Of a stretch of 64,000 bases of DNA, positions 17,087 through 26,497 are shown one piece after another. Positions within the stretch are counted from its first letter, which is position 1. Every line of letters starts with the position of its first letter. This DNA comes from Acinetobacter terrestris (lineage in GTDB: Bacteria; Pseudomonadota; Gammaproteobacteria; Pseudomonadales; Moraxellaceae). Both the position numbers and the translations under genes were made by a program. The stretch covers positions 1 to 64,000 of the forward strand of contig NZ_SJNZ01000007.1 in assembly GCF_004331155.1 (NCBI RefSeq). Direction: 5' to 3'. A model generated the notes under the pieces. The model was not told the DNA's origin, made no database searches, and saw only the letters and a list, made by a program, of their open reading frames with translations.

Positions 17087-18010
17087 ATGGAAAAAAATAT
17101 GAAGATCAGCCCAGTCTGGAAACAATTAATTACAGAAAGTATTTTAAAAACCGCCATTCGCAAACCCAGCCAATTTAACCTGCCTCCCAACTCGATGCGT
17201 TTTGCCTTGGAGCAAATGTGCCGTGCCTTTCCAAGTAACAAAGACGTTGAAATCAGACCGCTACGTTTGGCAGGCTTACATGCTGAAGAAATAAAACCTC
17301 AAAGTGAATCGACGCAACTTATTTTGCATATTCATGGTGGTGCATTCTATTTGGGCTCACTCAATACCCATCGTGCCTTTTTGACCCATGTCGCTGCACG
17401 TACCCAAATGCAGGTGCTTCACGCCAATTACCCTCTGTCTCCCGAATCGGTTTATCCTGAAGCCAGCGATGCGATTTTTGATATCTATACCACTTTGCTA
17501 GGTCAAGGGATTCAAGCCAAAGACATTATTTTATCTGGTGACTCTTGTGGTGCTAATCTGGCTTTGGGCTTGGCACTTAAAATCCGTGACGAAGGCCTTG
17601 CTCAAGTCAGTGGACTAATCCTGTTATCGCCTTTTTTAGATTTGACTTTAAGCAGCGAATCTTTGCGTTATAACCGTAAACACGATGCGCTACTCTCGAT
17701 TGAAACCTTAGAAGCAGGCATTAACTATTACTTACCTAAATCTATGAACACCGCAGATCCTGCCATTTCACCTTTATTTGCAGACTTAAGCGGATTACCC
17801 CCGATCCTGGTTCAAGTGGGCTCTAAAGAAATTTTACTGGATGATGCGCAGCGCTTTAAAGAAAAAGCGGAACAGGCAGGTGTAGATCTGACTTATAAAC
17901 TTTATACCGGGATGTGGCATAACTTTCAGATGTTTCATCCCTGGTTTGATGAAGGTAAACAAGCCTTGGCAGATCTGGCCGAATTTGCGCATAAGCTCGA
18001 TCAAGATTAA
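17087..18010 (+). CDS. Alpha/beta hydrolase, hormone-sensitive-lipase-like esterase
   Basis: A 307-aa cytoplasmic esterase or lipase of the HSL (GH) family. The oxyanion motif HIHGGAFYLGS is near residue 83, the nucleophile elbow SGDSCGANLAL near 145, the acid region near 243 (GSKEILLDDAQR) and the His in GMWHNFQMFHP near 275. The nucleophile elbow GDSCG differs slightly from the usual GDSAG. ATG at 17087 has a weak ribosome binding site; an ATG five codons later is possible. The natural substrate is unknown. Confidence 0.88.
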   Translation: MEKNMKISPVWKQLITESILKTAIRKPSQFNLPPNSMRFALEQMCRAFPSNKDVEIRPLRLAGLHAEEIKPQSESTQLILHIHGGAFYLGSLNTHRAFLTHVAARTQMQVLHANYPLSPESVYPEASDAIFDIYTTLLGQGIQAKDIILSGDSCGANLALGLALKIRDEGLAQVSGLILLSPFLDLTLSSESLRYNRKHDALLSIETLEAGINYYLPKSMNTADPAISPLFADLSGLPPILVQVGSKEILLDDAQRFKEKAEQAGVDLTYKLYTGMWHNFQMFHPWFDEGKQALADLAEFAHKLDQD

Positions 18011-18033
18011 AGCTTGGTATTAAAAAGTCATGC

Positions 18034-18061
18034 TCATAAAAAAGGTCAGCCGAAGCTGACC
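18034..18061 (-). terminator. azoR terminator
   Basis: GGTCAGC/GCTGACC with a tetraloop at 18044-18061, followed on the minus strand by T6. Confidence 0.75.
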
Positions 18062-18089
18062 CAAGAGCAATATATTGTCTTTTGAAAAA

Positions 18090-18656
18090 TTAAAGGGCTT
18101 GTACTTGAGTTAAAGCGCTAGAAATGGCTTGGTCTTTCAACTCTGGCCCCATATTCACGCCTTCAGCACGAATAATTTCAACATCATTTACACCGGTGAA
18201 GTTAAATACCGTTTTCAAAAAGCCTTCCTGAAAATCGACTGGGCTATTTTCGCCATAAACTCCGCCACGGCTACTGGCGATATAAACTTTTTTCTCACCG
18301 GCCAAACCGACTGGGCCATTTTCAGTATATTTAAATGTTTTACCGGCTACGCTAATACGGTCAATCCAGGCTTTCAAGGTTGAAGTCAAACCGAAGTTAT
18401 ACATGGCCGCACCGACCACCACGATATCTGCATCCAGATATTGCTGAATAATTTTTTCGCCCAAAGCCGCTTGTTCTGTATCCTGCCCCATTAAAATGGC
18501 GCCAGTTAAATGCGGAATAGGCTGTGCAGCCAGATCCAGATAATCCACGGCTAAATCTGCATGTTTGGTCTGTAATTGGTCAACAATGGCCTGGCTTAAT
18601 TGGCGTGAAACTGAAGCTGCGCCTAAAATACTTGAATCGATATGTAAAACTTTCAT
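18090..18656 (-). CDS. azoR: FMN-dependent NADH-azoreductase
   Basis: A flavodoxin-like quinone/azo reductase, 188 aa. The FMN-binding segments are MKVLHIDSSILGAASVSRQLS at the N-terminus, AAMYNFGLTSTLKAWIDR near 95 and SSRGGVYGENSPVDFQEG near 137. Such enzymes reduce quinones and azo compounds with NADH by two electrons and protect against electrophile stress. ATG at 18656 follows AAGG eight bases upstream; a TTG two codons earlier is rejected. Transcribed alone, with its own terminator. Confidence 0.94.
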   Translation of the reverse strand: MKVLHIDSSILGAASVSRQLSQAIVDQLQTKHADLAVDYLDLAAQPIPHLTGAILMGQDTEQAALGEKIIQQYLDADIVVVGAAMYNFGLTSTLKAWIDRISVAGKTFKYTENGPVGLAGEKKVYIASSRGGVYGENSPVDFQEGFLKTVFNFTGVNDVEIIRAEGVNMGPELKDQAISSALTQVQAL

Positions 18657-18916
18657 GCTCAAAACCTTAATCTTTATTTATTCAATGTGCTCAGTTTAAT
18701 CGATCAACAAAAATAGAATAATACCCTTATATACAACACACTGTTTTATATTTGGAACAATAAACAGGCGAATAAAATGCTGTTTTATACCTGAAAGTAC
18801 AAAATATAGGCATTACTATTCGCAAAAAAACGTGCTATGTTGTGAATTATTAAAAATAAATCAGATCAACGCATCACTAATACCTAATTTAAAGATCTAA
18901 AGGTCATATCTATCGA

Positions 18917-20113
18917 ATGAAGCCAACCTTTTCACCCAATCTTAGCTCCTCATTACAAGAAAAAATTGCGAAATATCTGATAGAAGATGAAGTCGTAATG
19001 AACTGGAGCGTCCTTAATAAATGCATTCTGATGCTTGTTTTAGCAAGTTTGGTGCATGTGATCTGGATTGTCTGGAAAGTTTTTGTTCTTCTTTCACCCG
19101 AGCTAGGGCACTGGATCAATTTGCCTTTGCTCAGGTTTCAACTTGGACTGAATATCTTCTCTCTGATTGTTTTTATTGGACTGATTTATTTGTGTTCAGT
19201 CTGGCGAAAAAATGTGAGGGCACAACAATGGCTGCCTTATTTATGTGTGGCCATTTTTGTTATTTCATTATGTCGGGATGGCTATGTCATCGGGGTTCTC
19301 AGTCCTGCCACCATGATTTCTTACATCAGCCTGGTAACTGTTGGCTTGGTTCTATTTAAACGTAAAATTGTCTATTACGCACTGATACCGGCCACACTCT
19401 ACTTGGTCTTATGTGGCTATTTAAGCTTACAGGGTCACCTTCCCTACGCACCGATTTTTTATCTAGACAGCCTGCCCTATCAAAATATGTTTTGGGTTGT
19501 CACGATGATGTATTTCATTGTGCCTATTTTGATTACCTGTTTAATTTTATTTGAAATTTTACTCAGCCAATGGCGCCATCGGGAAAAACTCATTCAGCAT
19601 TTAAGTCAGATAGACCCGCTAACCAATGCGCTTAACCGCCGCAGTATTAGCGCTTGTCTGGAAAAACTGGAGCGTAAACCGATAACATCTTATGCACTGG
19701 TGTTAATCGACCTGGATCACTTTAAACGAATTAATGACCAGTATGGCCACGATAAAGGTGACGAAACCCTGATTAAAGTCAGTGAAATTTTGTCCCAAAT
19801 CATTCGTGATAGCGATGTGGTAGGACGCTTTGGCGGTGAAGAATTTATTCTTATTTTAAATAACTCTTCTTTAGAAAAAGCGCAAATTATTGCTGAGCGT
19901 TGCCGTCAAGCGATTCAACAGTTGCAGTTAATCAGTGATGCGGGCGAGAAAATTCAGGTCACCGCCAGTTTTGGGATTGCATTATCGAATACCCAACTCA
20001 GACCGCAGCAATTGTTAAGCCAGGCAGATAAAGCGCTCTATGAAGCAAAAGCATGTGGCCGTAATCAGGTCAAATGCTATCAAGACTTCTTTCACGAAGC
20101 CAAGCTGTGTTAA
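18917..20113 (+). CDS. Membrane-anchored diguanylate cyclase (GGDEF)
   Basis: A 398-aa protein that should make cyclic di-GMP. Six hydrophobic segments span about residues 35-215 and form the membrane sensor region. A C-terminal GGDEF domain (about 225-395) has LIDLDHFKRINDQYGHDKGD for the metal site and the active GGEEF at 306-310. RDSD at 297-300, exactly five residues before it, is an inhibitory I-site, so product feedback is likely. Its 3' end overlaps the convergent GST gene by 4 bp. Confidence 0.94.
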   Translation: MKPTFSPNLSSSLQEKIAKYLIEDEVVMNWSVLNKCILMLVLASLVHVIWIVWKVFVLLSPELGHWINLPLLRFQLGLNIFSLIVFIGLIYLCSVWRKNVRAQQWLPYLCVAIFVISLCRDGYVIGVLSPATMISYISLVTVGLVLFKRKIVYYALIPATLYLVLCGYLSLQGHLPYAPIFYLDSLPYQNMFWVVTMMYFIVPILITCLILFEILLSQWRHREKLIQHLSQIDPLTNALNRRSISACLEKLERKPITSYALVLIDLDHFKRINDQYGHDKGDETLIKVSEILSQIIRDSDVVGRFGGEEFILILNNSSLEKAQIIAERCRQAIQQLQLISDAGEKIQVTASFGIALSNTQLRPQQLLSQADKALYEAKACGRNQVKCYQDFFHEAKLC

Positions 20114-20790
20114 AGCTTTTGCTGTTGATAGGTTTCTAAATAATTCACCCAGGCATCTTCTTGCATGGCTGCACCCATCCAGGCTTTCATTGCCGGATGT
20201 TCTAGTATGGTTTGTATATACTGCTGTGTAGACTCGCTGACCGGTAAAGCATAAGTCATTAAGCGCGTCACCACCGGTGCATAAAATGCATCGGCAATCG
20301 AGAATTCACCACATAAAAAACCATTCTGTTGTGGACGTTCCGACCAGATCTGCTCGATCCGTGCCACATCCTGACGAAGTTCTGCATTTTCCTGCCATAA
20401 ACTTTTGCCGACATCGGCTAAATTCGCCCGGATATTCATGCCGCAGGCATTGCGCAAACCCGAAAATCCACTGTGCATTTCCGCAGCAATACAGCGCGCA
20501 CGTGCACGTTGCTTCAGCTCTTTCGGCCACAAAGCCTGATCCGGATGTTGTTCTGCCAAGTATTCACAAATGGCCAAGGAATCCCAGAGCATCAACCCAT
20601 CATCAAGCAGCACCGGGACTTTGCCATTGGGGTTAACCGACAAAACATCCCGCTTAAAAGTCCCTGCATCACGCTCTGCAGGAAATGGAAGCATGATTTC
20701 TTCAAACGGGATATTAAACGCCTTTAGCACCAACCACGCGCGCATGGACCAACTGGAATAATTTTTATTGGCAATATATAACTGATACAT
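20110..20790 (-). CDS. Glutathione S-transferase family protein
   Basis: A 226-aa soluble GST. The N-terminal thioredoxin fold (LYIANKNYSSWSMRAWLVLKAF) has the SSWS region that places the catalytic Ser; NPNGKVPVLLDDG carries the cis-Pro, and LWDSLAICEYLAEQHP the glutathione gamma-glutamyl contact. The C-terminal helical domain follows. ATG at 20790 has AGAGG upstream. It begins 3 bp after dsbD ends, so it is probably co-transcribed with dsbD; gshA and gshB in this window would supply glutathione. Confidence 0.92.
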   Translation of the reverse strand: MYQLYIANKNYSSWSMRAWLVLKAFNIPFEEIMLPFPAERDAGTFKRDVLSVNPNGKVPVLLDDGLMLWDSLAICEYLAEQHPDQALWPKELKQRARARCIAAEMHSGFSGLRNACGMNIRANLADVGKSLWQENAELRQDVARIEQIWSERPQQNGFLCGEFSIADAFYAPVVTRLMTYALPVSESTQQYIQTILEHPAMKAWMGAAMQEDAWVNYLETYQQQKL

Positions 20791-20793
20791 AAA

Positions 20794-22641
20794 TTATTGT
20801 CCTCTATGCTTTTGAAACAGATCGAGCTGTTGTCGTAATTCTGCTTCGCTAAAAGCGCCGGTTAATCGTAAACCGCGGATTTCTTGTTGTTTTGGATTTA
20901 AAAATAAATAGGTCGGCGGACCTAAAATATCCCATTGATTGAGTAAAGCCTGATGGGTTGCATCATAATGACTCAAATCAAGCTTGATGAGAAAATACGG
21001 TGCCAGGTCCTGCTGCACTTGTGCTGATTTTAAAACACGCTGTTCAATCGGCTGACATGCCACGCACCAATCGGCATAAACATCAATAATAATACCTTGC
21101 TCAGCGGGTGCACTGGCGAGCAACTGCTGAAATTCATCGGCTGTTTTAGCCACATGCCATGTTGCCTGAGTACTGCTAGGTTCGACAAAGAAGCGTTGAC
21201 TGTGCTGATATTGCGTATAGGCCAGATAAGGAATCACGGTGATTAAGGCCAAAATATACAGCCATTTAAACTGTGTTTTTTGCCCGATTAAGCGCGCAAT
21301 TACATAGCCAATAAAGCTTAAGCCCAAGCCCAGACCTAGCCATTGCATCCACGCTTCAGAAATTAAAGGACGAATAAAATACAGCGCCAAAGCCAGCATG
21401 ATAAAGGCAAAAATCACTTTAATTTGATGCATCCACTGTCCGGCTTTGGGCAGAATTCTTGCACCTAATACACTGGCCAAAAGCAGCGGTGTTCCCATTC
21501 CGAAACCCAGCGTGAACAGTAAGAGTGCCCCTTGCCACTGACTTTGGGTTTGGGAAATAAATAACAATGCCCCGGCCAAAGGCGCGGTCATGCAGGGTCC
21601 AATCAATAAGGCCGAAATCATGCCCATCACCCCTGCACCCACCAAACTGCCGCCTTTTTGCAGTGAATGCACCCGGTCTAAACGGTTCACTAAAGCATAC
21701 GGCAATTTAATTTCAAACAGCCCAAATAAATTCAGCGCGAACACCACAAAAAGTGCGCTAAAAGCAATCAGGGTCGAAGGTTGTTGTAACCAGCGCTGGA
21801 AGTTCAAACCGGCCGATGAAGCGATTAAACCTAAAATGGCATAGACCATGGCCATGCTACAGACAAAGACCAAGGCAATCATCCAGGCTTTTAAGCCCTT
21901 GCTGTCGCGCACGATTAACGAGGTTAAAATCGGTAGCATCGGCAATGAGCACGGCGTGAAGGCCAGTAAAATCCCTAAGCCAAAAAATAGCAGCAGGCTA
22001 TAAAATAAAGAATTTTCTGTCAGTTTTTCCGACCACATCTGATCTTGGGCAGTATCTAGCGCCACTGGAGGTGCAGCGCTTTCTGAATCATTTTGTTCAG
22101 TCGTAAAAGGCGTATTAGGATTTGTTGTGCTATTTGATGACTGTGCAAGATCGAGCAAGCGCTTGCTGGATTTAGCCTGATTTTGCAGAAGCACCAAGCC
22201 ATCGACATCGGTCTGAAACTCAACCGTTTGTGGCGGATAGCAAATACGGTCTTGGGCACACCCCTGCCAAGTCACCTGATAAGTTTTTGCTGCTTCGGTC
22301 GCAATATTGAATCGAACATTGTGAAAATAAACCTGGGTATGCCCATAGTTTTCATCATAGAGGTCGGTGGCTTTAGGTAGCTTTAAAGCAAGTTGTTTTG
22401 TCCCCTGCCGGACTTCAAATTTGTGCTGGTATAAATAATACCCTTGGGGAATATTCCAGTTGAGCTGTGCTTCATGCTCACCAGTGGATTCCACTGTAAA
22501 AGAAAAAGCATCTTCTGCAGAGCGCAATTGTTCCTGTGCCTGTAAAGCCATTGAAAACAATAAAATGACGCTACAAATAAATCCGCTTACTGCAGAATGA
22601 AACAAAAACCGACCATTTTGAAAATGCTTTTTCATATACAT
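20794..22641 (-). CDS. dsbD: Thiol:disulfide interchange protein DsbD
   Basis: DsbD passes electrons from cytoplasmic thioredoxin across the inner membrane to periplasmic isomerases, 615 aa. A signal sequence (to about 36) precedes the alpha domain with its Cys pair (CAQDRICYPP near 130). About eight membrane helices follow at 215-455, with the two buried Cys in FTPCSLPMLPILTSL and IGPCMTAPLAGALL. The gamma thioredoxin domain has DWCVAC at 524-529. All three cysteine pairs are present. No strong ribosome binding site is seen; an ATG two codons later is equally possible. Confidence 0.95.
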   Translation of the reverse strand: MYMKKHFQNGRFLFHSAVSGFICSVILLFSMALQAQEQLRSAEDAFSFTVESTGEHEAQLNWNIPQGYYLYQHKFEVRQGTKQLALKLPKATDLYDENYGHTQVYFHNVRFNIATEAAKTYQVTWQGCAQDRICYPPQTVEFQTDVDGLVLLQNQAKSSKRLLDLAQSSNSTTNPNTPFTTEQNDSESAAPPVALDTAQDQMWSEKLTENSLFYSLLLFFGLGILLAFTPCSLPMLPILTSLIVRDSKGLKAWMIALVFVCSMAMVYAILGLIASSAGLNFQRWLQQPSTLIAFSALFVVFALNLFGLFEIKLPYALVNRLDRVHSLQKGGSLVGAGVMGMISALLIGPCMTAPLAGALLFISQTQSQWQGALLLFTLGFGMGTPLLLASVLGARILPKAGQWMHQIKVIFAFIMLALALYFIRPLISEAWMQWLGLGLGLSFIGYVIARLIGQKTQFKWLYILALITVIPYLAYTQYQHSQRFFVEPSSTQATWHVAKTADEFQQLLASAPAEQGIIIDVYADWCVACQPIEQRVLKSAQVQQDLAPYFLIKLDLSHYDATHQALLNQWDILGPPTYLFLNPKQQEIRGLRLTGAFSEAELRQQLDLFQKHRGQ

Positions 22642-22654
22642 TTATTTTTTTTAA

Positions 22655-23425
22655 TTAAAAGAGGAAGGAAACACCCAAACCTGACTGATAGCTTTTATCT
22701 TTGCCATTCAAGTCAACACCCACATTGGCATCCATTTGCAGGCGGTCATTCAATGCATAGATCACACCTGAACCCAGAGAGTATTCATCAGCTTCACTTT
22801 CTGCTTTACGGTAAACCAGTTCTGAAAAACCAGACCATTTACCCGCAATTTTATATTCGATGGTCGGTACTGCAGTCACAGCCCAATTACTGTTCTGGAC
22901 TTCGTAACGCATGGTGATGGAAGTATTAATCAAATCAGTCGCTGCATAAGCTACGGCAGAGCTGAGGCTGTAAATGTCATCGTGATTGCTAAAACCATCA
23001 TTGCCTGTTGCAAGAATAGCTTCGGCTAAAATGGCCATAGACAGCTTTTCATCATCCAGATCAATGGCTTTTTTCACACCAATGCTGACATCGCCTAAAC
23101 CGTCGTCTTCAACAGACTGACCTGCTGTTTTGGTTTTTGACCAGGATGGACCTTGCCAGCCCAATTGCAGCTCCAGGTCTTTGGCCAAACCCGTACGCAA
23201 CAACATGTCGGCATTTAAGCGGGTGTTCCTCACTTTTATACCATTTTCATCTTTGCTTTCTGAATAGCTTAGGCTGGGTAAACCTTGTTCCCAAGCCAGT
23301 TGACCGACTGGAGTAATGCCGGTGCCGATACCTGTCCCGGGGCGGTCAAAGGAAAATTCAGCAGCCATAGCATTCATGCTAAAACCTGCCGCAACAATCA
23401 AAGCTACTATTTTTACTGCTGACAT
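22655..23425 (-). CDS. Outer-membrane beta-barrel transporter-like protein
   Basis: A 256-aa exported protein: signal peptide ending NAMAA (about 22), then alternating-hydrophobicity strands typical of a small beta barrel, ending in Phe (GLGVSFLF). The pattern RPGTGIGTGITPVGQLAWEQGLP and GLGDVSIGVKKAI resembles the 'transporter' / phenol-degradation MetA (PF13557-like) outer-membrane proteins. Substrate unknown. It lies 13 bp upstream of dsbD on the same strand and ends 14 bp before the ATG of dsbD. Confidence 0.75.
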   Translation of the reverse strand: MSAVKIVALIVAAGFSMNAMAAEFSFDRPGTGIGTGITPVGQLAWEQGLPSLSYSESKDENGIKVRNTRLNADMLLRTGLAKDLELQLGWQGPSWSKTKTAGQSVEDDGLGDVSIGVKKAIDLDDEKLSMAILAEAILATGNDGFSNHDDIYSLSSAVAYAATDLINTSITMRYEVQNSNWAVTAVPTIEYKIAGKWSGFSELVYRKAESEADEYSLGSGVIYALNDRLQMDANVGVDLNGKDKSYQSGLGVSFLF

Positions 23426-23438
23426 TTCTATCTCGCTA

Positions 23439-23981
23439 TTATGTTAATTCTTTGGTCATTTTAGCACCGTGACTACGGAGCAATTCCAAGGTCTGTTTTT
23501 CTTCTTGCAAAGCTTCTGACCAGTTAATTTCATCAAAATCACAATCAAAGAATAAATCGCTAATAGACGATAAAATAGTGAAGCCTTCTTCATCCTTGCT
23601 ATTTGGATCTACTTTTTCATCGAGCAAGCGTTGCACGGCAGGCGCACAGGCAGCGCTGGCAGCATCCCATAATGGACCATACAGTTCTTCTGCATCCCAT
23701 AAATGTACATTGGTTTTGGCCTGAATAAGCGCTTCTAAAATTTCAATATGTACCGTCAAATTTTGTTGTTTTTCTTGTTCAGATAAGGGTGAACCGGCTT
23801 CATAGGCTTCACAAATCTGTTCCCACCATTTAAACAGACCATCTGACCAGACAGAAATGACAGGACCTTTTTCCGGGTCAATAAAATTAGGGTCGAGGCC
23901 TTCTGCCAAAAGGCGCTGTACTTGAGCAAGATTAAGTTCTTCTATTGCCTGTACAAAGACTTGTTGTTGCGCTGTTAACAT
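23439..23981 (-). CDS. Ankyrin-repeat-like protein
   Basis: A 180-aa cytoplasmic protein with at least two degenerate ankyrin units: LNLAQVQRLLAEGLDPNFIDPEKGP near 15-40 and CAPAVQRLLDEKVDPNSKDEEGFT near 110-135, with a third in ILEALIQAKTNVHLWDAE. The ATG at 23981 is chosen over a TTG 6 codons earlier. Ankyrin repeats mediate protein-protein contacts; the partner is unknown. It is 13 bp upstream of the beta-barrel gene, so the run ankyrin, barrel, dsbD and GST may be one transcript. Confidence 0.75.
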   Translation of the reverse strand: MLTAQQQVFVQAIEELNLAQVQRLLAEGLDPNFIDPEKGPVISVWSDGLFKWWEQICEAYEAGSPLSEQEKQQNLTVHIEILEALIQAKTNVHLWDAEELYGPLWDAASAACAPAVQRLLDEKVDPNSKDEEGFTILSSISDLFFDCDFDEINWSEALQEEKQTLELLRSHGAKMTKELT

Positions 23982-24101
23982 GGAGAAAGCTCTCTTCAAT
24001 CAGTTTTAAACTATTATGCCCAATAAAAGCTGATTTGTTTTAGCTAAATGTATAACAAGTATATTTATTATTCATTTTTCTTTTTATAAGATTTACACAT
24101 T

Positions 24102-24125
24102 AAAAAAGCTCCGAAGAGCTTTTTT
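24102..24125. terminator. Terminator downstream of hpf
   Basis: AAAAAAGCTC and GAGCTTTTTT around a CGAA loop. Effective on both strands; on the minus strand it ends hpf 25 bp after its stop. Confidence 0.8.
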
Positions 24126-24149
24126 CTATCCAATCAAGCAAGTTTCTGC

Positions 24150-24527
24150 CTAATCTTCTAAATCCGGTGTAGCGTCAGTATCACTGTCTTCAGCAAATGC
24201 CGGTACCGCAGCACGAGGGTTTTCTTTCTTCTCGAAGAGATGCTCTAGACTGCGTTTTAAGCGGTCGATGGCACCATGTATCGCGGTGTCAATATTGTGA
24301 CCACGATGATTGACCACCACAGGTTTCAATCCTGCTGGACGCGCTTCAATCATGCAGTGAATATCATCTGCACCGCCTTTGGCTGCATTTTGGTCGCTAA
24401 AATGAACTGAAAAGTGAGTAATACGTTCGCTATGACGTTGGAATTCTGCATTCAGTTCTGCACGAACATAAGTAATTAAACGTTCACTATTTTGAATGTT
24501 TTTATCTGTACGGATTTCAATGTTCAT
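24150..24527 (-). CDS. hpf: HPF/RaiA family ribosome hibernation factor
   Basis: A short (125-aa) HPF/RaiA-type protein that binds the 30S decoding centre and inactivates ribosomes in stationary phase. The beta-alpha-beta core shows NIEIRTDKNIQNSERLITYVRAEL, FSVHFSDQNAAKGGADDIHCMIEARPAGLKPV and HNIDTAIHGAIDRLKRSLEH. An acidic C-terminal tail (EDSDTDATPDLED) replaces the long dimerisation domain of long HPF. It is monocistronic. Confidence 0.88.
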   Translation of the reverse strand: MNIEIRTDKNIQNSERLITYVRAELNAEFQRHSERITHFSVHFSDQNAAKGGADDIHCMIEARPAGLKPVVVNHRGHNIDTAIHGAIDRLKRSLEHLFEKKENPRAAVPAFAEDSDTDATPDLED

Positions 24528-25016
24528 ATAATTTCATCCTCTTTTATTCACATCTTTTGTGCAAAACTTCTTATCTTGGCACGTTTAAACTTGCTGTAAA
24601 AACAGCGCGAAACATCTTCAAATTAGTTTGGAACAAGTTCCTCCACATTGAACGATGAACACTTTTGAGTCTGCAGAATCGTGTCCTTATACTTCGAATA
24701 TACGGTTCTAAGTGAAACATATGCAAGTAGTATTTTGATATTTTTTTTAATATCAATATTATAATTAAATCATTCAATTTTATTTGCCAAGTTAGTTGAT
24801 AAATCTCATATTATTTTTTCTGCCTTAAATGTGATGATTAAAAAGTATTTTATATTCTTGGCCCGCATGTGTTTTTAAGTATCAAAGCTGTAGTTTAATT
24901 TTAACCCCAGCAATATTTTAGCAAATGATATTATTTTTGAGCCATTGATCAATTATGGCTTTATTTTTACTTAAGAATCTGTATGCTTTGTTTGCTTCTC
25001 GGGGGAGATATTTTCA
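24528..25016. other. Intergenic region before the Tsx-like gene
   Basis: A 489-bp, very AT-rich divergent promoter region serving hpf (minus) and the Tsx/OmpK-like gene (plus). A small GGAAC-AA-GTTCC palindrome lies at 24630-24641. The only longer frame (24571-24777, minus) starts with TTG, lacks a ribosome binding site and looks spurious. Otherwise nothing recognised. Confidence 0.5.
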
Positions 25017-25751
25017 ATGAAACTTACACAAATTTTTACTGCATGTGCCTTGGCTTCAACTGCTGCACTTACTCAAGCTGCGCCAATCTGGCAAGACTTC
25101 AGCGTGACTGGTCTTTATGGTGAAAACTATGAAGTTGTAGATGATCAGCAAACAACTTTAACTGTTGAGTATGCAGCTAAAGTAAAATATGCAGATGTAT
25201 TCTTCTTTGCTGACCGCATGCGCGGTGGCGATGATAACAAATCAACTTACTTTGAATTATCACCTCGTTTAAGCCTGGGTGAAGTAACCGGTCAAAAACT
25301 AGCATTTGGTCCAGTAAAAGACGTGTTGGTTTCTACGACTTGGGAAGCAAACAGCGACGATTTCAGTAACTTTGATAACTTCTTATACGGCGTTGGCTTC
25401 GATCTAGATATTCCATATTTCCAATATGCTCAGTTAAATTTCTATAAAGCAGACAACGACAAAAAAATAACTCAAGATGATTACCAAATGACTTTTGTCT
25501 ATGGTGTTCCATTTAAAGTCGGTGCTGAAGACTTTCTCGTTGATGGCTTCTTAGATTGGTCTACTGCTGAAGATGATCACGCAAGTGAACTGAACTGGAC
25601 AACTCAATACAAATGGAATGTAGGTAAACACATTTCTCCAGACACACGTTTATACGTAGGTATCGAGCACTCTGTTTGGAACAATAAATACGGCAACAAA
25701 GCAGGTATAGATCAAAATGACGTAAGTGCATTGGTTAAATACCACTTCTAA
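25017..25751 (+). CDS. OmpK/Tsx-family nucleoside-specific outer-membrane channel
   Basis: A 244-aa outer-membrane beta barrel with a signal peptide (about 1-22, ending TQAA) and C-terminal aromatic VKYHF. The pattern IWQDFSVTGLYGENYEVVDDQQTTLTVEY and FFFADRMRGGDD...YFELSPRLSLGEV matches the Tsx/OmpK group of nucleoside channels. ATG follows a very strong GGGGGAG site, implying high expression. Strands alternate aromatic and polar residues throughout. Confidence 0.85.
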   Translation: MKLTQIFTACALASTAALTQAAPIWQDFSVTGLYGENYEVVDDQQTTLTVEYAAKVKYADVFFFADRMRGGDDNKSTYFELSPRLSLGEVTGQKLAFGPVKDVLVSTTWEANSDDFSNFDNFLYGVGFDLDIPYFQYAQLNFYKADNDKKITQDDYQMTFVYGVPFKVGAEDFLVDGFLDWSTAEDDHASELNWTTQYKWNVGKHISPDTRLYVGIEHSVWNNKYGNKAGIDQNDVSALVKYHF

Positions 25752-25784
25752 GCACAACGTTTTTTAGATCTTAGATGAGTGTTT

Positions 25785-25813
25785 AAAAAGCAGGACTTCG
25801 GTCTTGCTTTTTT
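25785..25813 (+). terminator. Terminator of the Tsx-like gene
   Basis: AAAAAGCAGGAC pairs with GTCTTGCTTTTT (one G-U) around TTCG, then more T. Confidence 0.85.
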
Positions 25814-25873
25814 ATTGCCCTAAAATGGAAATATTCCTAAAATATGCCTCTATTTATTCATTCGGCATAGCTA

Positions 25874-26377
25874 ATGGACTTTCAAATACGTCCCGCTCAA
25901 ATACAAGATCTAGAACAAATGCTGAATATTTATAATGCTGAAATTTTAAATGGAACAGCAACCTGGAATAACCAGGAAAAATCTTTAGATGATTTTCATC
26001 ATTGGTTTCACAATCTCACCGCTCAGCAGTTTCCTTTGATCGTCGCTGAAGATTTAGAGTCTAAACACATTGCAGGTTATGCTGATTATTCTTCATTTCG
26101 TCAAATTACCGGCTTTAAACATACTGTTGAACATTCTGTATTTATTCATCCTGACTTTGCGCGACAAGGCTTAGGCAAGGCTTTAATGCTGAAACTGATA
26201 GACCATGCCAAACAGCATCATATTCATGTCATGGTCGCAGCGATTGATCATGGAAATAAAGCGTCGATTGTGCTGCATGAAAAATTAGGTTTTAAGCAAA
26301 CCGGTTATATGCCAGAAGTAGGACAGAAATTTGGCCAGTGGCGTGATTTGGTACTAATGCAGCGAATACTAGAGTAA
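25874..26377 (+). CDS. GNAT family N-acetyltransferase (PAT/YncA-like)
   Basis: A 167-aa acetyltransferase. The N-terminus IRPAQIQDLEQMLNIYNAEILNGTATW and the acetyl-CoA loop FARQGLGKALMLKLIDHA near 95-112 fit phosphinothricin or methionine-sulfone acetyltransferases of the YncA type. FIHPDF, HGNKASIVLHEKLGFKQTGYM and GQKFGQWRDLVLMQ are conserved in that group. The substrate is probably an amino-acid analogue, but this is inferred only from the family. Confidence 0.88.
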   Translation: MDFQIRPAQIQDLEQMLNIYNAEILNGTATWNNQEKSLDDFHHWFHNLTAQQFPLIVAEDLESKHIAGYADYSSFRQITGFKHTVEHSVFIHPDFARQGLGKALMLKLIDHAKQHHIHVMVAAIDHGNKASIVLHEKLGFKQTGYMPEVGQKFGQWRDLVLMQRILE

Positions 26378-26497
26378 GTATGAGGTTGGTTACCTTTCTA
26401 AAATAATGCTTCAAATTTGTTTATTTGCTGCTAAATAAATGAGGCGTATGTGCTTTAATAATAAAAAATAATTTGAACAAACCGAGTCTGGGGAATT

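Noticed and set aside
18917..20113. Considered as an inactive (degenerate) GGDEF protein
   Set aside because: GGEEF, the metal-binding Asp and the I-site RxxD are all intact, so an active cyclase is the better call.
24571..24777. 68-aa minus-strand frame in the hpf/Tsx-like intergenic space
   Set aside because: TTG start, no ribosome binding site, low-complexity AT-rich sequence in a promoter region.
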